From Lophium mytilinum (Eukaryota > Ascomycota > Dothideomycetes > Mytilinidiales > Mytilinidiaceae): 64,000 nucleotides of DNA. The stretch lies in the NCBI GenBank assembly GCA_010093605.1, contig MU004196.1, positions 398,255 through 462,254 of the forward strand. Reading direction: 5' to 3'. Positions 1-10,481 of the stretch are shown here, one piece after another. The position numbers and the translations under genes are program-made. The notes under the pieces were generated by a model that did not search any database, was not told the origin of the DNA, and saw only the letters and a list, made by a program, of their open reading frames with translations. Position 1 is the stretch's first letter. Every line of letters starts with the position of its first letter.

Positions 1-2104
1 AAAGGCCCAACCCAAGATCACATCGCCAAATGCAGAGTCAGATCCGGAGTTCTCGCTTGCGCTCTTGAAATTACGAGAGTTTTTGCCTCCAAAGTCAACC
101 TGCGACAGACTAGTAGATATCTACTGTAGCTATTTCGAGCGTACTATGCGCATTCTCCACATTCCGACTTTCTTGCGCCAGTACCATCAAATTTGGTCGA
201 ATACCGACCCAGAGCTTTGCAGATCCAGCTACACGCTACCCCAAGTAACTGCCGTATTAGCTATGGGGTATGCAATGGATGATCAGACCCCTCCCAATGA
301 AGATAGCTCTCACGGATCTTACCTCAAGCATGCGGCGGTAGATCTCACGCAAGCCTGGATTGACGACCTCGGTCGAAAACATCGAACTGAACTGCCAACG
401 ATTCAAGTAGAAGTCCTCCTCCTCCTGGCTAGAAGTCTGCGACAACTGCCGCCGGAGAAGCTTTGGAGTTCCACTGGCGCGCTTGTGCGATCGGCAATGG
501 TTATTGGTTTACATATGGATCCTTCAAAGGTCCGCGATATCTCTCCGTTTTACGCCGAGATGAGACGCAGGCTATGGGCAACGGTCGTGGAAATGGATCT
601 GCAAGCATCGATCAATGCCGGGATGCCCATAGTTGCTCCTGATGTTGATTTTACGTCCTTGGTTCCCTTGAACATAGATGATTCGGACTTCGACTCAACC
701 TCCACGGAACTACCGATTGGAAAGCCTCTAAGCGTTATGACCGATACGTTGGCTCAAGTCTATCTTGCCTCTTGTTTGCCACAACGCATAAAGCTCATGA
801 CTCTTGTACAGAGCACCTCAAAACAGTTAGCCCTTGCGGAAGTGGCCGCGCACGGACGGAAAATCGAAGACTCGCTATCACGTAAACCACCTTCTTTGGA
901 CATTAGGAACGGTGGTAAACAGGCCGGCGATGTTGGCTCCTTACTACACCAAATTCTTCTGGATTTGTATCTGCGTCGGCCTTTACTTTGCCTCTACCGC
1001 CCGATATTACTAGCAGGTCGGCAGGATCTTCCTGGCTTCTCCGAAATCCAGGCCTCTTGTCTCGAATCTTCTCTAGCAATTCTCTCGTATCAAGATTACT
1101 ATACATTGCAGCCTCTCGGAAGTCACGACGCAGTGGCTTTGCCTCAACAAAATTTCTTCTACTTGTGCTGTAAGAACGACATCGCATGGGCGGCGTTGAG
1201 TGTAAGCAATCTGTTTGTTTGAAAGCCTACTTAAGGAGTATTCAGAGACACCACTGTTGGGGGTAGCCTGACTGCTGAGCAGGGAATGAGTCAAGAGGTA
1301 GTCTATTCTGCAAAGCTTGAAATTTAACATCGCCCTCGAGTCTTCGAAACCCTGTGGGGGGACCCCAAGCAGTGGCGTACCAGTGGTTGTCTCATAATTT
1401 CCTGAAGAAGAATTCTGGTTATGAAAGATTTGCTAACTTTACTGCCACCTTTAGGTATGCCAACACCTGAAGGTATTGAACCAGGCGCCTCCAACACACC
1501 AACCCTTGAGAGTCCCACCTACGAATCAAGCAAATATCCGAAGCGAGTCTGCGCTTGTCAATACAGTGGAGGACACTATCCAATGCTTAATTAGTAGAGT
1601 TGGTCAACGAGGGAGCGATCTGAAAGACATCGTGTTTCTCTCTATCGCTCTGCAGTCGGTGCGATCAAATGCTTTCTCGGGAGACAAGAAAAAGATCATG
1701 TACGAAGGAGCAAAAAAGGCATTGTCCGATTGTCGAGAAAAGTTGGTTCACTCCGTCGTCCTAGGCGACCAAAGGCTTTCAAGTGCATCAGCAAAGCGTT
1801 CGAAGACAACGCCCCAAACGGTACTTTCCTTCCGATGCGCATCATGACTAAATAATGACGTTGACCGCGTGAACTTTAGGGCATAAGTACTATTACTCCA
1901 CCCAACACCGTCGCTTCTGCATCGCCTGTAAGAGATGCCCAGTATCCCGCGGAGGTGCCTCAGGAGCCGGATCCTTTTCTTACGGGTCTTGCGACGGATA
2001 TGGCTGCGGAGTTCGATAACTTCCAAGGTGTCATGTTCGGATTCGGCGATGACAATAATTACAATCTCGACAACACGTGGAATTGGGACCATATGTGGCA
2101 ATGA
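1..2104 (+). CDS. Fungal-specific transcription factor, C-terminal part (5' end outside window)
   Basis: This is the C-terminal 596 residues or so of a fungal transcription factor with the fungal_trans middle homology domain; the frame is open to the left edge, so any Zn2Cys6 DNA-binding cluster lies outside. I place exons at 2-1201, 1455-1820 and 1880-2104, all joining in phase 0. The introns begin GTAAGC and GTACTT and end TTTAG; the first has a CTAAC branch site near 1430. Family marks are RILHIPTFLRQY near the start, the MRRRLWATVVEMDLQ-type segment, and the acidic/aromatic tail ending NWDHMWQ just before TGA. The 253-nt first intron is long for this locus, so a small extra exon inside it is possible. 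It converges on the adjacent P450 gene, an arrangement common for pathway regulators of metabolite clusters. The family call is firm; the target genes are inferred from position only. Confidence 0.85.
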
Positions 2105-2273
2105 TCTATGCAATCTGAATGCGGGTTAAAACCTATCAACGCTGAGAAACAAAAAGCACTAGCCCCGGAGGTCTTGTCACTCAGTGGACACGAATGAGGA
2201 GACTATAGCCTACTACCCCTGCCTTCCTGTACAAGTTTCTCTCATGCCAGCAAATCATACGACCGAGGAAAAC

Positions 2274-3906
2274 TCATCTTCGCTCACAGCTGAGCTGCAT
2301 ATTTGGATGGTTGATCCAAACTTGCTTGTTGCGCTCCCAGTCTTCCATGGCCTCCGACTTTATCATTTTAAGATCATATGAATCAACAAGGTGCAGCAAT
2401 ACGTTACGAATCAGGATATCCGCCACGTACTGTCCCAAGCATTTTCTCGGACCAAAGCCAAATCTCCAGTAGTGATAGCGCGCTTGCGTTCTTTCATCAG
2501 ACATGAAGCGTTCCGGACGGAATTTATCTCGGTCTTCGCCCCAGAACGAGTTTCGGATGTTGAGAGCATAGGAGTCGATGACGAAGTTGGTGCCGGCTGG
2601 GAAATTATAGCCTCCAATGTCGCGGCTCGTGGGTATGGCTTGCGGGACTGAGAAAGCGGCAAGTGGACGAAGGCGCGCGGATTCGTTTACGCACGCGGCC
2701 AAGAGGGATGAAGTATCGAGCAAGTACGCCTTTTCGAACTCGACGCCCATCTCATCTGCCGTTTCTCTCCTCTCTTTGATTTCTTGACGAAGCCTCGCTT
2801 GGAAGTCCGGATAAGCTGCTAGAAACACGACATTCCAGCTCACACCTCCAATAGTAACGTCTAGGTTTGCGTAGAGCATTTCGTCGAGTGTATTGAGTAA
2901 TTCCAGCGTGCTGATCTCGCCCCGGTCCCGAGCTGCGAAGAAGTCAATGATTGGGGACTGGAGTTTTTGCTCAATGGCACGGCCATGTGCAAGCTCGTTG
3001 AATGCCAGCCAGCGGGTCTGGAATGCTGCAAGCTCGCAATTGGCCTCGGTAGGCAAGTGCTTGGCCCATTGGAAGCGAGCAAGGCCGCCTTGGACAACAT
3101 GTCTCATTAGAGCTTCCCGCTGCGGCGCAAGGGATCGAAGCTCTTGCTCGATATCATACGCCAATTGCCCGTATACGACTTCCGCGACAACGAGAAAAGG
3201 AAGGAGTTTCAAGTCCTCGGCCGGGTCCAAGAGGCCGCGTGATAGATCTCTTGTCTCCCAGAGTTCTTGAAAGAACGAATCGGTTCTCTTTTTTACAACC
3301 GGGGTATAGGTGGCTGCCATGCTCCTGTGAAACGGCTTCCCCATTACTGCACGAACGCGCTTCCACTGGCCTTGGCTCACGAGGCCTACACATTGTCCCA
3401 GCAGCTGGCCTAGCATGTATCCGGAATTGTTATTGACGGCTTTCAAATGCTTGTCCGAGTCTTTGAAGACTGCGCGAACATGCTCCGGTTTTGTCAAGAC
3501 TCTGCTGCCGGATTAGTCGATACGACGATTGAGATGCTCGAGCGACACACATTTCAGGTGTCATTCCGGACCAAAGACGATAGATGGCTCCATATCGGCT
3601 TTCCCAAATCTCGCTATTCTTTTGCCCATTCAAGAACTTTGCCGCGTCGCCTAACATCAGGTCAGAAAGCAAAATAAAGCACAAGCACGGAGAAGACATA
3701 CCTTGGCCGTTCGGCCACTCGTAGCTGCATGATGGGAGCTTGCTGCCGTCTTCGACATTCTTGAAAGCGTAACGCCGAGATAGGTATGCGTCGAGTACAT
3801 TCGATATAAGTTTGTTTATGGATGCCCCAATGGTTTTCTTCCCAATAAATACGGCCACCAACACAATGATCAGACCAACAATCGCGAAAGGCGTTAAAAA
3901 CTGCAT
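2274..3906 (-). CDS. Cytochrome P450 monooxygenase (membrane anchored)
   Basis: A 510-aa microsomal P450 encoded by three exons: 3702-3906, 3551-3650 and 2274-3501. Both introns are about 50 nt and the joins restore the expected start of the P450 fold (a GAIYRLWSGMTPE segment running into VLTKPEHV). The N-terminus has a hydrophobic anchor (about residues 4-22). The ExxR of helix K is in NESARLRP, and the haem-binding loop is FGFGPRKCLGQ with the thiolate Cys. The I-helix oxygen-activation segment reads ANLDVT rather than the usual AGxDTT; the Asp and final Thr are kept. The start ATG at 3904-3906 is the first that gives a membrane anchor. It lies tail to tail with a transcription factor and next to an MFS exporter, suggesting a tailoring oxidase in a metabolite locus. 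The substrate cannot be read from the sequence. Confidence 0.93.
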
Positions 3907-4339
3907 GGCTGAAATAACGTGGAAGTCTTGACAGTCTGATCGTCACGGAAAACTTGTGTTTGATTTTTCTTAAACCTTTTTCTCCCTAGCATTTTGTATA
4001 GTGGCCGCCACTCCATGAGACACCCGCGCCCGAACTGGCTAGTGGATTTCGGATCCGGCCCGGAGCGACCGGACTTGCGATGTGCCTCCGCCACTATTGT
4101 GCGACCTGCAGGCTTGGAGTCAGATCTGCTAAGCTCTCACTCAGCTTTGGCGCTCGCGGTACAAGGGGTGGGCCGTCACACTTTTCGGTGTCCGAGGCCT
4201 TGTCGCAAGGATCTATGCATCTTTCAGAGACCAGTAGGCACCCGCAGAATCTTGAGCACGCAATCTGAGGAGACGCAAGACCCCGCAGCTCATCTCGGTG
4301 CACCTTTACAGAACCACGTACATGTCACGTGTTCCTTGC

Positions 4340-4654
4340 ACGAAGATCACATGTTACTCCATGGACCACCACTTCTAGAAGAAAATGACGGGTTCGCAAC
4401 CCTAGAACGCCTGGCCAGGTATCTTATCCAGTGTCAGGATCTGAAACCCAAGCACGACTTCAAAGGCAAGCTAAGTAGCGTCAAGGTCGCGAAGATCAAG
4501 CGGCACTAGACGACAGTAACGCTCCGCCATGAGGAAGAGATCAAGAAGATCAATGAACCCGGCCTTCCCGTCCCGGCCCAGTTCTTGCCGAAGGAGCCAA
4601 AGAAAGAAATTGAGCTGAAGGGAGCCCCGCCGATGCCTGACCCCCAAGTCTCGC
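4340..4654 (+). pseudogene. Decayed coding stretch with one in-frame TAG
   Basis: One reading frame (frame of base 4510) stays open from about 3994 to 4824 except for a single TAG at 4507-4509. On both sides of that stop the translation looks protein-like: a charged segment rich in Lys/Glu/His that continues through HEEEIKKINEPGLP and a Pro-rich stretch. The stop would be a CAG codon after one T-to-C reversal, which fits a single C-to-T nonsense change. There is no convincing start codon and I do not recognise the family. The 3' end of the open frame runs into the dispersed repeat at 4663-4824. It may instead be chance openness. Confidence 0.3.
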
Positions 4655-4662
4655 AAGCGTCC

Positions 4663-4824
4663 CGCATTTTCAGTGTTCCGAATATGAGAAAAGTGCGGCG
4701 TTTTGGACTACTAGTAAACTTGCGAGAGTCCTCCAGACAGTGTCAAAATGGTGCACGCAGATCAAAAGTATGTCCGCTATCCCCAGTCTCTGATAGTACG
4801 TCGAGGGTCCTCAAACAATATTAA
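4663..4824 (+). repeat. Dispersed inverted repeat, copy 1
   Basis: This 162-bp segment aligns without gaps to the reverse complement of 24661-24822, with 28 mismatches (about 83% identity), 20 of them transitions by my count. Mismatches fall evenly over the three positions of the frame that is open in both copies (9, 11 and 8), so the similarity is not maintained as protein. It lies in the 1.07-kb gap between the P450 and the MFS gene. No terminal repeats or target duplication are clear, so the element class is unknown. Confidence 0.85.
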
Positions 4825-4977
4825 AGAGATGTACGAATATTTATGGCAAGACACTATAGTCAACACAGTCACGGTCATATCTACTTCACAATCTATCGTA
4901 TACATATATCATCTTACGTGGTTCTACAATTCTCATACAAAAACATTTTCAGCAACGCCAAAACCAACAAAACACTT

Positions 4978-7014
4978 TTACTCATCAAGACCATACTCGG
5001 TCTTCTGTTGCGTCCTCAGCTTAACTTCCTTCTCTAGAAATACAAGCAAGAAGCCAAGCCCAGCCATCGCCGTTGCAAAAATCCATACAATTTTCAAACT
5101 GTCTGAGTACATTGAAATGATTTGACCTCTGAGTGGGTTTGAAAAACCGGAAATGAACTCTTTAGTTCCGTGGTCGTATGCTGCACCTCCGGCGAGCGTT
5201 GCGCGTACTCCTGCGTCGTCTATGCGCGGTAAAAGGTGCTCGACCTGGCTATTAAATATTGCCGCTGGGACAGATACTCCCCACACGACGCCGAATTGCC
5301 GGACGAAAGCCCAAGTCGCTGTTGCGGCAGCTGTGTCTTTGTCATCGAGTTGGGCTTGTGCGGCTGGAAGGAGGGTGCTGAGAGCGAAGCCGGAGCCCAC
5401 AGCGACCACGAATTGGACCATTATCCAAGCAACTGTTGGACTTCGAGCACTCAGAGTAATGAAGGTGCCGAGTCCAACGGTCATTACTGAGAAGCCGGCG
5501 ATATGGAACGGTTTGTATCGACCAAGCTTTGAAAGAAGCGCACCTGATATCGCGGAGAAGGGGACCAGAACGATCACAGTCGGGAGCATCTGGACTCCGG
5601 ATCTAGTGGGCGTAGAGAGGAGGACAGCTTGGAAATACACCGGAAGGAAATAGATGACTAAGAGGGTCAGAAGGGAATGGATGAAAGTAATGGCGAAGGC
5701 AGCGGCTGACGTGCGGTTTCTGAAAAGACGTAGCGGCATTGTAGGATGCAGGCAATAGCTGCTTTCTTCGTAAAATAAGAAGACGACAATACCGGAACAC
5801 CCGAAGAGCAGCGTAACGATGGTGTTGTAACTTTTCCAAGGCCACAGAGTTCCAGCGTAGGCAAGGGCCACCAGAATGAATGAGACGCCAGTGACGAAGA
5901 TCACGTTGCCTGCCAGGTCGATTTTGGCTAGCTTTTCGGTCCATGGTGTATTTCCTGTAGGAGCTTTCACCTTGAGGAACAGAACTAGGAGGACCAACGA
6001 GACCGCCCCGACAGGTATATTCAGGAAGAAAACCCAGCGCCACGTCGTCGATTGCACAATGACGCCACCCAGGAAAGGGCCTAAACCGGTGCCGACAGAG
6101 ATGGCCGAAAAAATTACAGCCATAAACTTCCCACGGTCTCGTAGAGGCACGAGATCGCAGACAATGAGGTTGACCAACATGTTGATGCCTCCACCACCGA
6201 TGCCCTGCACAACTCTTCCGAAAATCAAGATCTCCATCGTAGGAGCGCCTCCTGAGATGCCGCTCCCTATAATGAATGCGCATACCGCAAAAATGATAAG
6301 GATCCGCCGTCCGAAGATATCGGCCATCTGCCCGTACAGCGGCTGCAGTACAGTGGACGCAAGAAAGTATCCAGATGATGCCCACACGTACGACGAGCCT
6401 CCTCCGAGGGCTCGCACGATAGTAGGCAAAGCGGTGGAAGTAACGGTGCCTTCAAGCGCAACGAGTACGTTCGTGATACTCAACGCGAAGAGAATCAGGT
6501 AGAAGTGCATTCCATACTTGGTCGGTTGCGACGAGGTTCCGTCGGTGTCTCTATCAACGGGCTCTATTTCTCCGTGAGCCTCCTCGCCCACTTCGACAAA
6601 CGAAGCGCGGTTGATGGAACGCCTTGGGTCTGAGAGTTCGACGTATTCCATACGCTTAGCGCGCTCCTGAGGTTCGCCCCATCCGTTGAATTCAGCGGCT
6701 GCATAGAAGGTGTCGCTCGCGCGGCTCATGCGCTTGCTTAGCCGGCTGGTGGTGCTGGCATTCCTGTTAAGGCTGCGCCGGATCGGGCCTCTTGACGTGT
6801 TGTCGTAGATGGAGTCAGGACGGTCGATCGTGGTATTTCTCCATGGGTTTCGCGACAGAGCGTTGAGTGTTTCTGATCCATTATTTGTTGGAGCTTCGTC
6901 TGGCTGAGCAGAATCCTGCGTTTGGCGGAGTTGTCGCTGGTTCGGTCGAACTTTGACCTCGATAATGAACTCCCGGCCATCATCGTCCTCAATGGTAGTG
7001 AGATTGGAAGCCAT
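4978..7014 (-). CDS. MFS multidrug/toxin-type exporter (14-TM, DHA2-like)
   Basis: A 678-aa major facilitator protein in one uninterrupted exon, ATG at 7012-7014. A polar N-terminal cytosolic region of about 165 residues precedes the membrane part. Motif A is visible as GQMADIFGRR, followed by GRVVQGIGGGGINML, and motif C of drug:H+ antiporters as GTGLGPFLGGVIV. Hydrophobic segments continue to the C-terminus in the number expected for the 14-helix DHA2 group, with a late large loop before the last helix. Members act at the plasma membrane in proton-coupled export of drugs or secondary metabolites. It is transcribed in the same direction as the upstream P450 and divergently from the secreted-protein gene at 7633. 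Export of the local NRPS product is inference from position. Confidence 0.93.
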   Translation of the reverse strand: MASNLTTIEDDDGREFIIEVKVRPNQRQLRQTQDSAQPDEAPTNNGSETLNALSRNPWRNTTIDRPDSIYDNTSRGPIRRSLNRNASTTSRLSKRMSRASDTFYAAAEFNGWGEPQERAKRMEYVELSDPRRSINRASFVEVGEEAHGEIEPVDRDTDGTSSQPTKYGMHFYLILFALSITNVLVALEGTVTSTALPTIVRALGGGSSYVWASSGYFLASTVLQPLYGQMADIFGRRILIIFAVCAFIIGSGISGGAPTMEILIFGRVVQGIGGGGINMLVNLIVCDLVPLRDRGKFMAVIFSAISVGTGLGPFLGGVIVQSTTWRWVFFLNIPVGAVSLVLLVLFLKVKAPTGNTPWTEKLAKIDLAGNVIFVTGVSFILVALAYAGTLWPWKSYNTIVTLLFGCSGIVVFLFYEESSYCLHPTMPLRLFRNRTSAAAFAITFIHSLLTLLVIYFLPVYFQAVLLSTPTRSGVQMLPTVIVLVPFSAISGALLSKLGRYKPFHIAGFSVMTVGLGTFITLSARSPTVAWIMVQFVVAVGSGFALSTLLPAAQAQLDDKDTAAATATWAFVRQFGVVWGVSVPAAIFNSQVEHLLPRIDDAGVRATLAGGAAYDHGTKEFISGFSNPLRGQIISMYSDSLKIVWIFATAMAGLGFLLVFLEKEVKLRTQQKTEYGLDE

Positions 7015-7632
7015 CGTGATTGCAAAAAGAGAAAGAATTTGGTATGAGTGGTTGATAGGCGATTGTTAGAGGCGAAGTGATGGTGGAGGTATACAACCCT
7101 CAAGGACCTAATCCAGCATTTCCACGTGCTTGGTCATACACGCCGATAACTCTATTGCCTCTCATCCATTCAGCCCCCGTCGGGTCCGAGTACAGCACAG
7201 ATGCTCGGGTTTCCCGTGTACTTTCAGCCCCCTTGTGCAACTTGTGTCACGGTATGTCAGCTTGGCACGCACGGATCCACGGAAGTCATCATGTTTCAAA
7301 ACTGCAACTTGCTTTACTTCGGGGACATGAACATGGTGCTCGGAGCTGGAGCAAGAGAAATGCGGCTAGCTTTGTAACCTAAGGCTCGAGGCTGCATGGC
7401 ATCAAAAATAGTTAAGAGCATGAACACGATGTTAGCAGAAGTATAAAGGCTGGAGGTGGTGCTTCACTAGAGCGCACCAAACCAAAATACCGGTATTCGA
7501 AGCTACCATCCAATCTTTCAAGCATTCAAACACCCAAACTCTCGCTCAAGCATTAAAACCTTTGCTGAATCGTTCAACCATCGCTTAAACTTTCAAACTT
7601 GAAACAATTCGTATATCCTTTCTAATCTCAAA
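7015..7632. other. Divergent intergenic promoter region (MFS / secreted protein)
   Basis: This 618-bp gap lies between two divergent start codons and must hold both promoters. The secreted-protein side has a TATAAAG at 7442-7448 followed by a CT- and CA-rich leader with repeated TTCAA/TCAAAC motifs. No ORF or RNA gene is visible. Confidence 0.6.
7442..7448 (+). promoter_or_regulatory. TATA box of secreted-protein gene
   Basis: TATAAAG lies about 185 bp upstream of the ATG at 7633, followed by a pyrimidine/CAAAC-rich leader typical of highly expressed fungal genes. Prediction from motif and spacing only. Confidence 0.45.
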
Positions 7633-8367
7633 ATGCTTTTCAAAAATATCCTCCTCCTTACTTTCGCGCTCTCCGCGCTTTCTTCCCCTCTCAATGCCTC
7701 CAGCAACGGCAACAGTTATAGAAATTCAGCACCCCAAGGCGAAGCCGCCGCCCCCGCCTGTGGCCCCAATCCAGTAACCTGCCGCTGCCCCAAAGGCACC
7801 TTCTACCAGACGTCCACTAGCTACGCCTTCTACCCCGTTGCGGCTAAAGAAGTGACACGCATCACCGGCCACTTCCTCGACACGGCTTGGTTCGGCACTA
7901 CCCCCAACCGCACCACCGGCCAGACCACCACGCCCGGCGCAAAGCGCTTTCTCTGGGGCGACGTGCCCGACGGCAAGAGCCAGCTCCTCATCACTGAGGA
8001 ACTGACGCAATTCAATGCCTACCCGAACGACGGCGGGTACTACATGAAGTTCCAAATGGCCGATGCGCCGCTCAAGTATACGAAGAAGAGCGGGGGTAAG
8101 GGGTTGTTGGCGGGCAGCTGGGATATCGTGGATGTGCGGGAGGTAAATGGGCACACTTTTATGCTTTGGAACATCTATGTTTGCTTTGGGGATCTTTTTG
8201 GTAAGTTCTGCTTTTGGCGAATTCTTAGAACCATGACTGTGTTAACGAGATAATCTACAGATTTTCAAGGGTTCCACGAGAGCGCGATGAAGAACGTGAC
8301 GGAGATCTTGAAGAAGGAGGGGAAGATTAACTCCAGTGCGCAGATGGTTGGGCCGATTTCCGTCTAG
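7633..8367 (+). CDS. Small secreted protein of unknown function
   Basis: A 224-aa predicted secreted protein in two exons, 7633-8200 and 8261-8367; the 60-nt intron has a GTAAGT donor and a CTACAG acceptor. The N-terminus is a clear signal peptide (MLFKNILLLTFALSALSSPL). The mature part has an early cysteine pair region (PACGPNPVTCRCP), then a beta-rich stretch containing ITEELT and YMKFQMADAP, and ends with a helical HESAMKNVTEILKKEGK. The pattern of strands followed by a long C-terminal helix recalls the SRPBCC/START-like fold, but I cannot confirm this by motif. One to three N-glycosylation sequons are present. It is divergent from the MFS exporter. I do not recognise the family. Confidence 0.82.
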
Positions 8368-8987
8368 AGTTCTTTCGCTTGTAAATTTCTTTTCATTGAC
8401 ACTTAGGCATGAGATGTCTTAGCGAGCTGTAAGATAGAACAGACAAGGCGTGTGCTATTCTTATATTTTCCTTATTTTTATATGTATGCCAGATCTCAAA
8501 AATAATACATACAGCACATTTCATACCCCAAGTCCGGAACATATATTCCACTTACCTCATTAAAGGGCCATAATGCGTGTGTTGTGGAGGCGGTGGAGGA
8601 TAGGTAAGGTTGTAGTTAATCCTAGTACGCATATTATGCACAGCCGGATGTAGAGATAGCACTTAGAACTAGTAAACAAGTTAGGCTCCGGACAAAGCTC
8701 CGAGCTGTTCCGGCTAATTAGTAGGTTAGACAAGAGGGGGGGTGGAGGTATAAGGATCACGTGACTACTCCACAATACCACCAAATTCCATAAAAGACAC
8801 CAGCATAGCAAGTGTGCAAAAACACTGGTACTCACTACAGTTTGGTTATACAGCCAGAGTTTGTTGCCTTACTGTGTGCCCGGTCGATGGATAGCCCCGG
8901 ACATGAACCCGCCCTGCCACAAGTCAGCAAAAGATCACCACTTCCAACCCTCCCTCCCTCCCACCATCCCATAGTAATCTATCAAAA
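8368..8987. other. Intergenic, no gene seen
   Basis: This 620-bp AT-moderate gap contains the 3' region of the secreted-protein gene and the promoter of the small membrane-protein gene. A short run near 8690-8720 repeats CTCCG motifs in imperfect palindromic order. I see no ORF of substance and no element ends. Confidence 0.5.
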
Positions 8988-9428
8988 ATGCCACCATCTT
9001 CAAGCCCCCTTCCAACCCTCTTTCTCACCGAAGCACTGCTCAAAGTCGCCGGCGGCGCCTACTTCCTCCTCTCCCCCTCTACAATCCTTGGACTCACATC
9101 CGTGCCCCCATTCCCAGCCTCTTCGCTTACTCTGATCCAACACCTGGGATCCCAAACGCTGGCTTTCAGCATCCCGCTTTTTCTTGCATCAAGGAATACA
9201 CCTCAGGCGATTGCGAGCCGCAGGATTGTGTATTGGGCTGTGCTGGCGCGAGAGGGGTTTTTGATGACGACGCTGTTGTGGCAAATTTGGAAGTTTGAGG
9301 GGGGTGGAGAGGGACGGAGGGAAGGGGAATTCACTAGGGAGGGGCTTTGGAGGTGGGTAGCGGAGCTGGCGCCGTTTGTAGTGGGGAGGGTGGCGGTACT
9401 CGGATGGCGGGGGGAGTGGTTTGGGTAG
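8988..9428 (+). CDS. Small integral membrane protein, unknown
   Basis: A 146-aa single-exon protein starting at an ATG in a good fungal context (ATCAAAAATGCC). About four hydrophobic segments are visible: residues 10-30, 45-65, 75-95 and near the C-terminus, separated by short polar loops, with a Gly/Arg/Glu-rich loop before the last helix. The size and topology resemble small multi-helix membrane proteins found in fungal metabolite loci, but no diagnostic motif is present. It lies between the secreted-protein gene and the aquaporin gene on the same strand. I do not assign a function. Confidence 0.6.
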   Translation: MPPSSSPLPTLFLTEALLKVAGGAYFLLSPSTILGLTSVPPFPASSLTLIQHLGSQTLAFSIPLFLASRNTPQAIASRRIVYWAVLAREGFLMTTLLWQIWKFEGGGEGRREGEFTREGLWRWVAELAPFVVGRVAVLGWRGEWFG

Positions 9429-10481
9429 AGAAGGTTCGTTAGTGAGCGGAGTATTGAGACGTTGAGACGTGAGGAATGTTAAGGTTTGGTAAGATTCCAG
9501 TATGTGCGTGGGGTATACTTCGTTGAATGAAGTAAGTCATCCTGGTTAAGTAAAGTGTAGAGACGGGATGCTTTGGCACTAAGATATAACATGACAAAAG
9601 GACACACTGGAGAATATTGATGAACTCGGTCGTTGACTTGGATTGAAGCACCTGAAAGCTATGATCGAGTTGAAAGAAGACATTCAGATAATTTTGACGA
9701 TCCTATTAGTTGTTTTTACTCTTCGAGAAATAAGTCACGAGCTTTTCACGTGACGCTGTGGATTTGACATCTTTTGATGTTCAACACGGCTAAATCCATG
9801 CCGGCATGGTCGTATTAAAGTGATCGTTTGCAGCGATGCCCCAGTCATGTCCGAGGATGAACCCGTCATCGCTTTTTCTGACGGCGATCTCTCAAAGGAC
9901 GAGCGCCACTACCGTCATGCATCATGGAGATCATTCGACGACGCGTTTCTCCATGCTTATCGATAACCCTATTTCCCCAGCTTCCACACCACTCCCACCG
10001 CCCTTGGGACGATCTGGAGCTGATCTATCGTTTCAGCCCCCACGGCGCGAAGACAGCCTTCAGCGTATCAACACCACTTTGCACTCTCTGCAGCCCTCAC
10101 GCTGCTGTCCACATGGCCATTTCGCTTCTCCATGACAGTATTGAGCGGCCCGATTGGAGACCACGCAAGCCCGGGGAGATATCCACTTCCCGAACTACTG
10201 GACGTTGAAACTAGAGGGACACGGCTCTGTATGGAGCCCGAGGGAGGGGTTGATGACAAGAGGACTAGTTGAGCGCCACCTCCGTAGCGCGCATAGTGGG
10301 GACCCTTTACGCACTATTAGGTGTCGTTCTCAGCCGCGTTACCCATTAGCACAATCCATCTTTCCTTTTTTCCTCTCCTCTTTTTGTTATAAGGTGTTGG
10401 GGCGATTTGGAACTCTGTTTACATTCCATATCTCTGTGACTGCAACCTGCTCACAAGAGAGGACTGCTAAACTTCTCCAAA
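9429..10481. other. Intergenic, one doubtful short ORF
   Basis: The gap is 1053 bp upstream of the aquaporin gene. It contains an ATG-started 39-codon frame at 9847-9966 with an acidic, coding-looking start (MSEDEPVIAF), but no plausible splice continuation could be found. The last 200 bp are CT-rich and probably promoter and leader of the aquaporin gene. Confidence 0.4.

Noticed and set aside
5603-6502. Long frames in other phases across the MFS gene
   Set aside because: Shadows of the MFS coding sequence, which has intact family motifs in its own frame.
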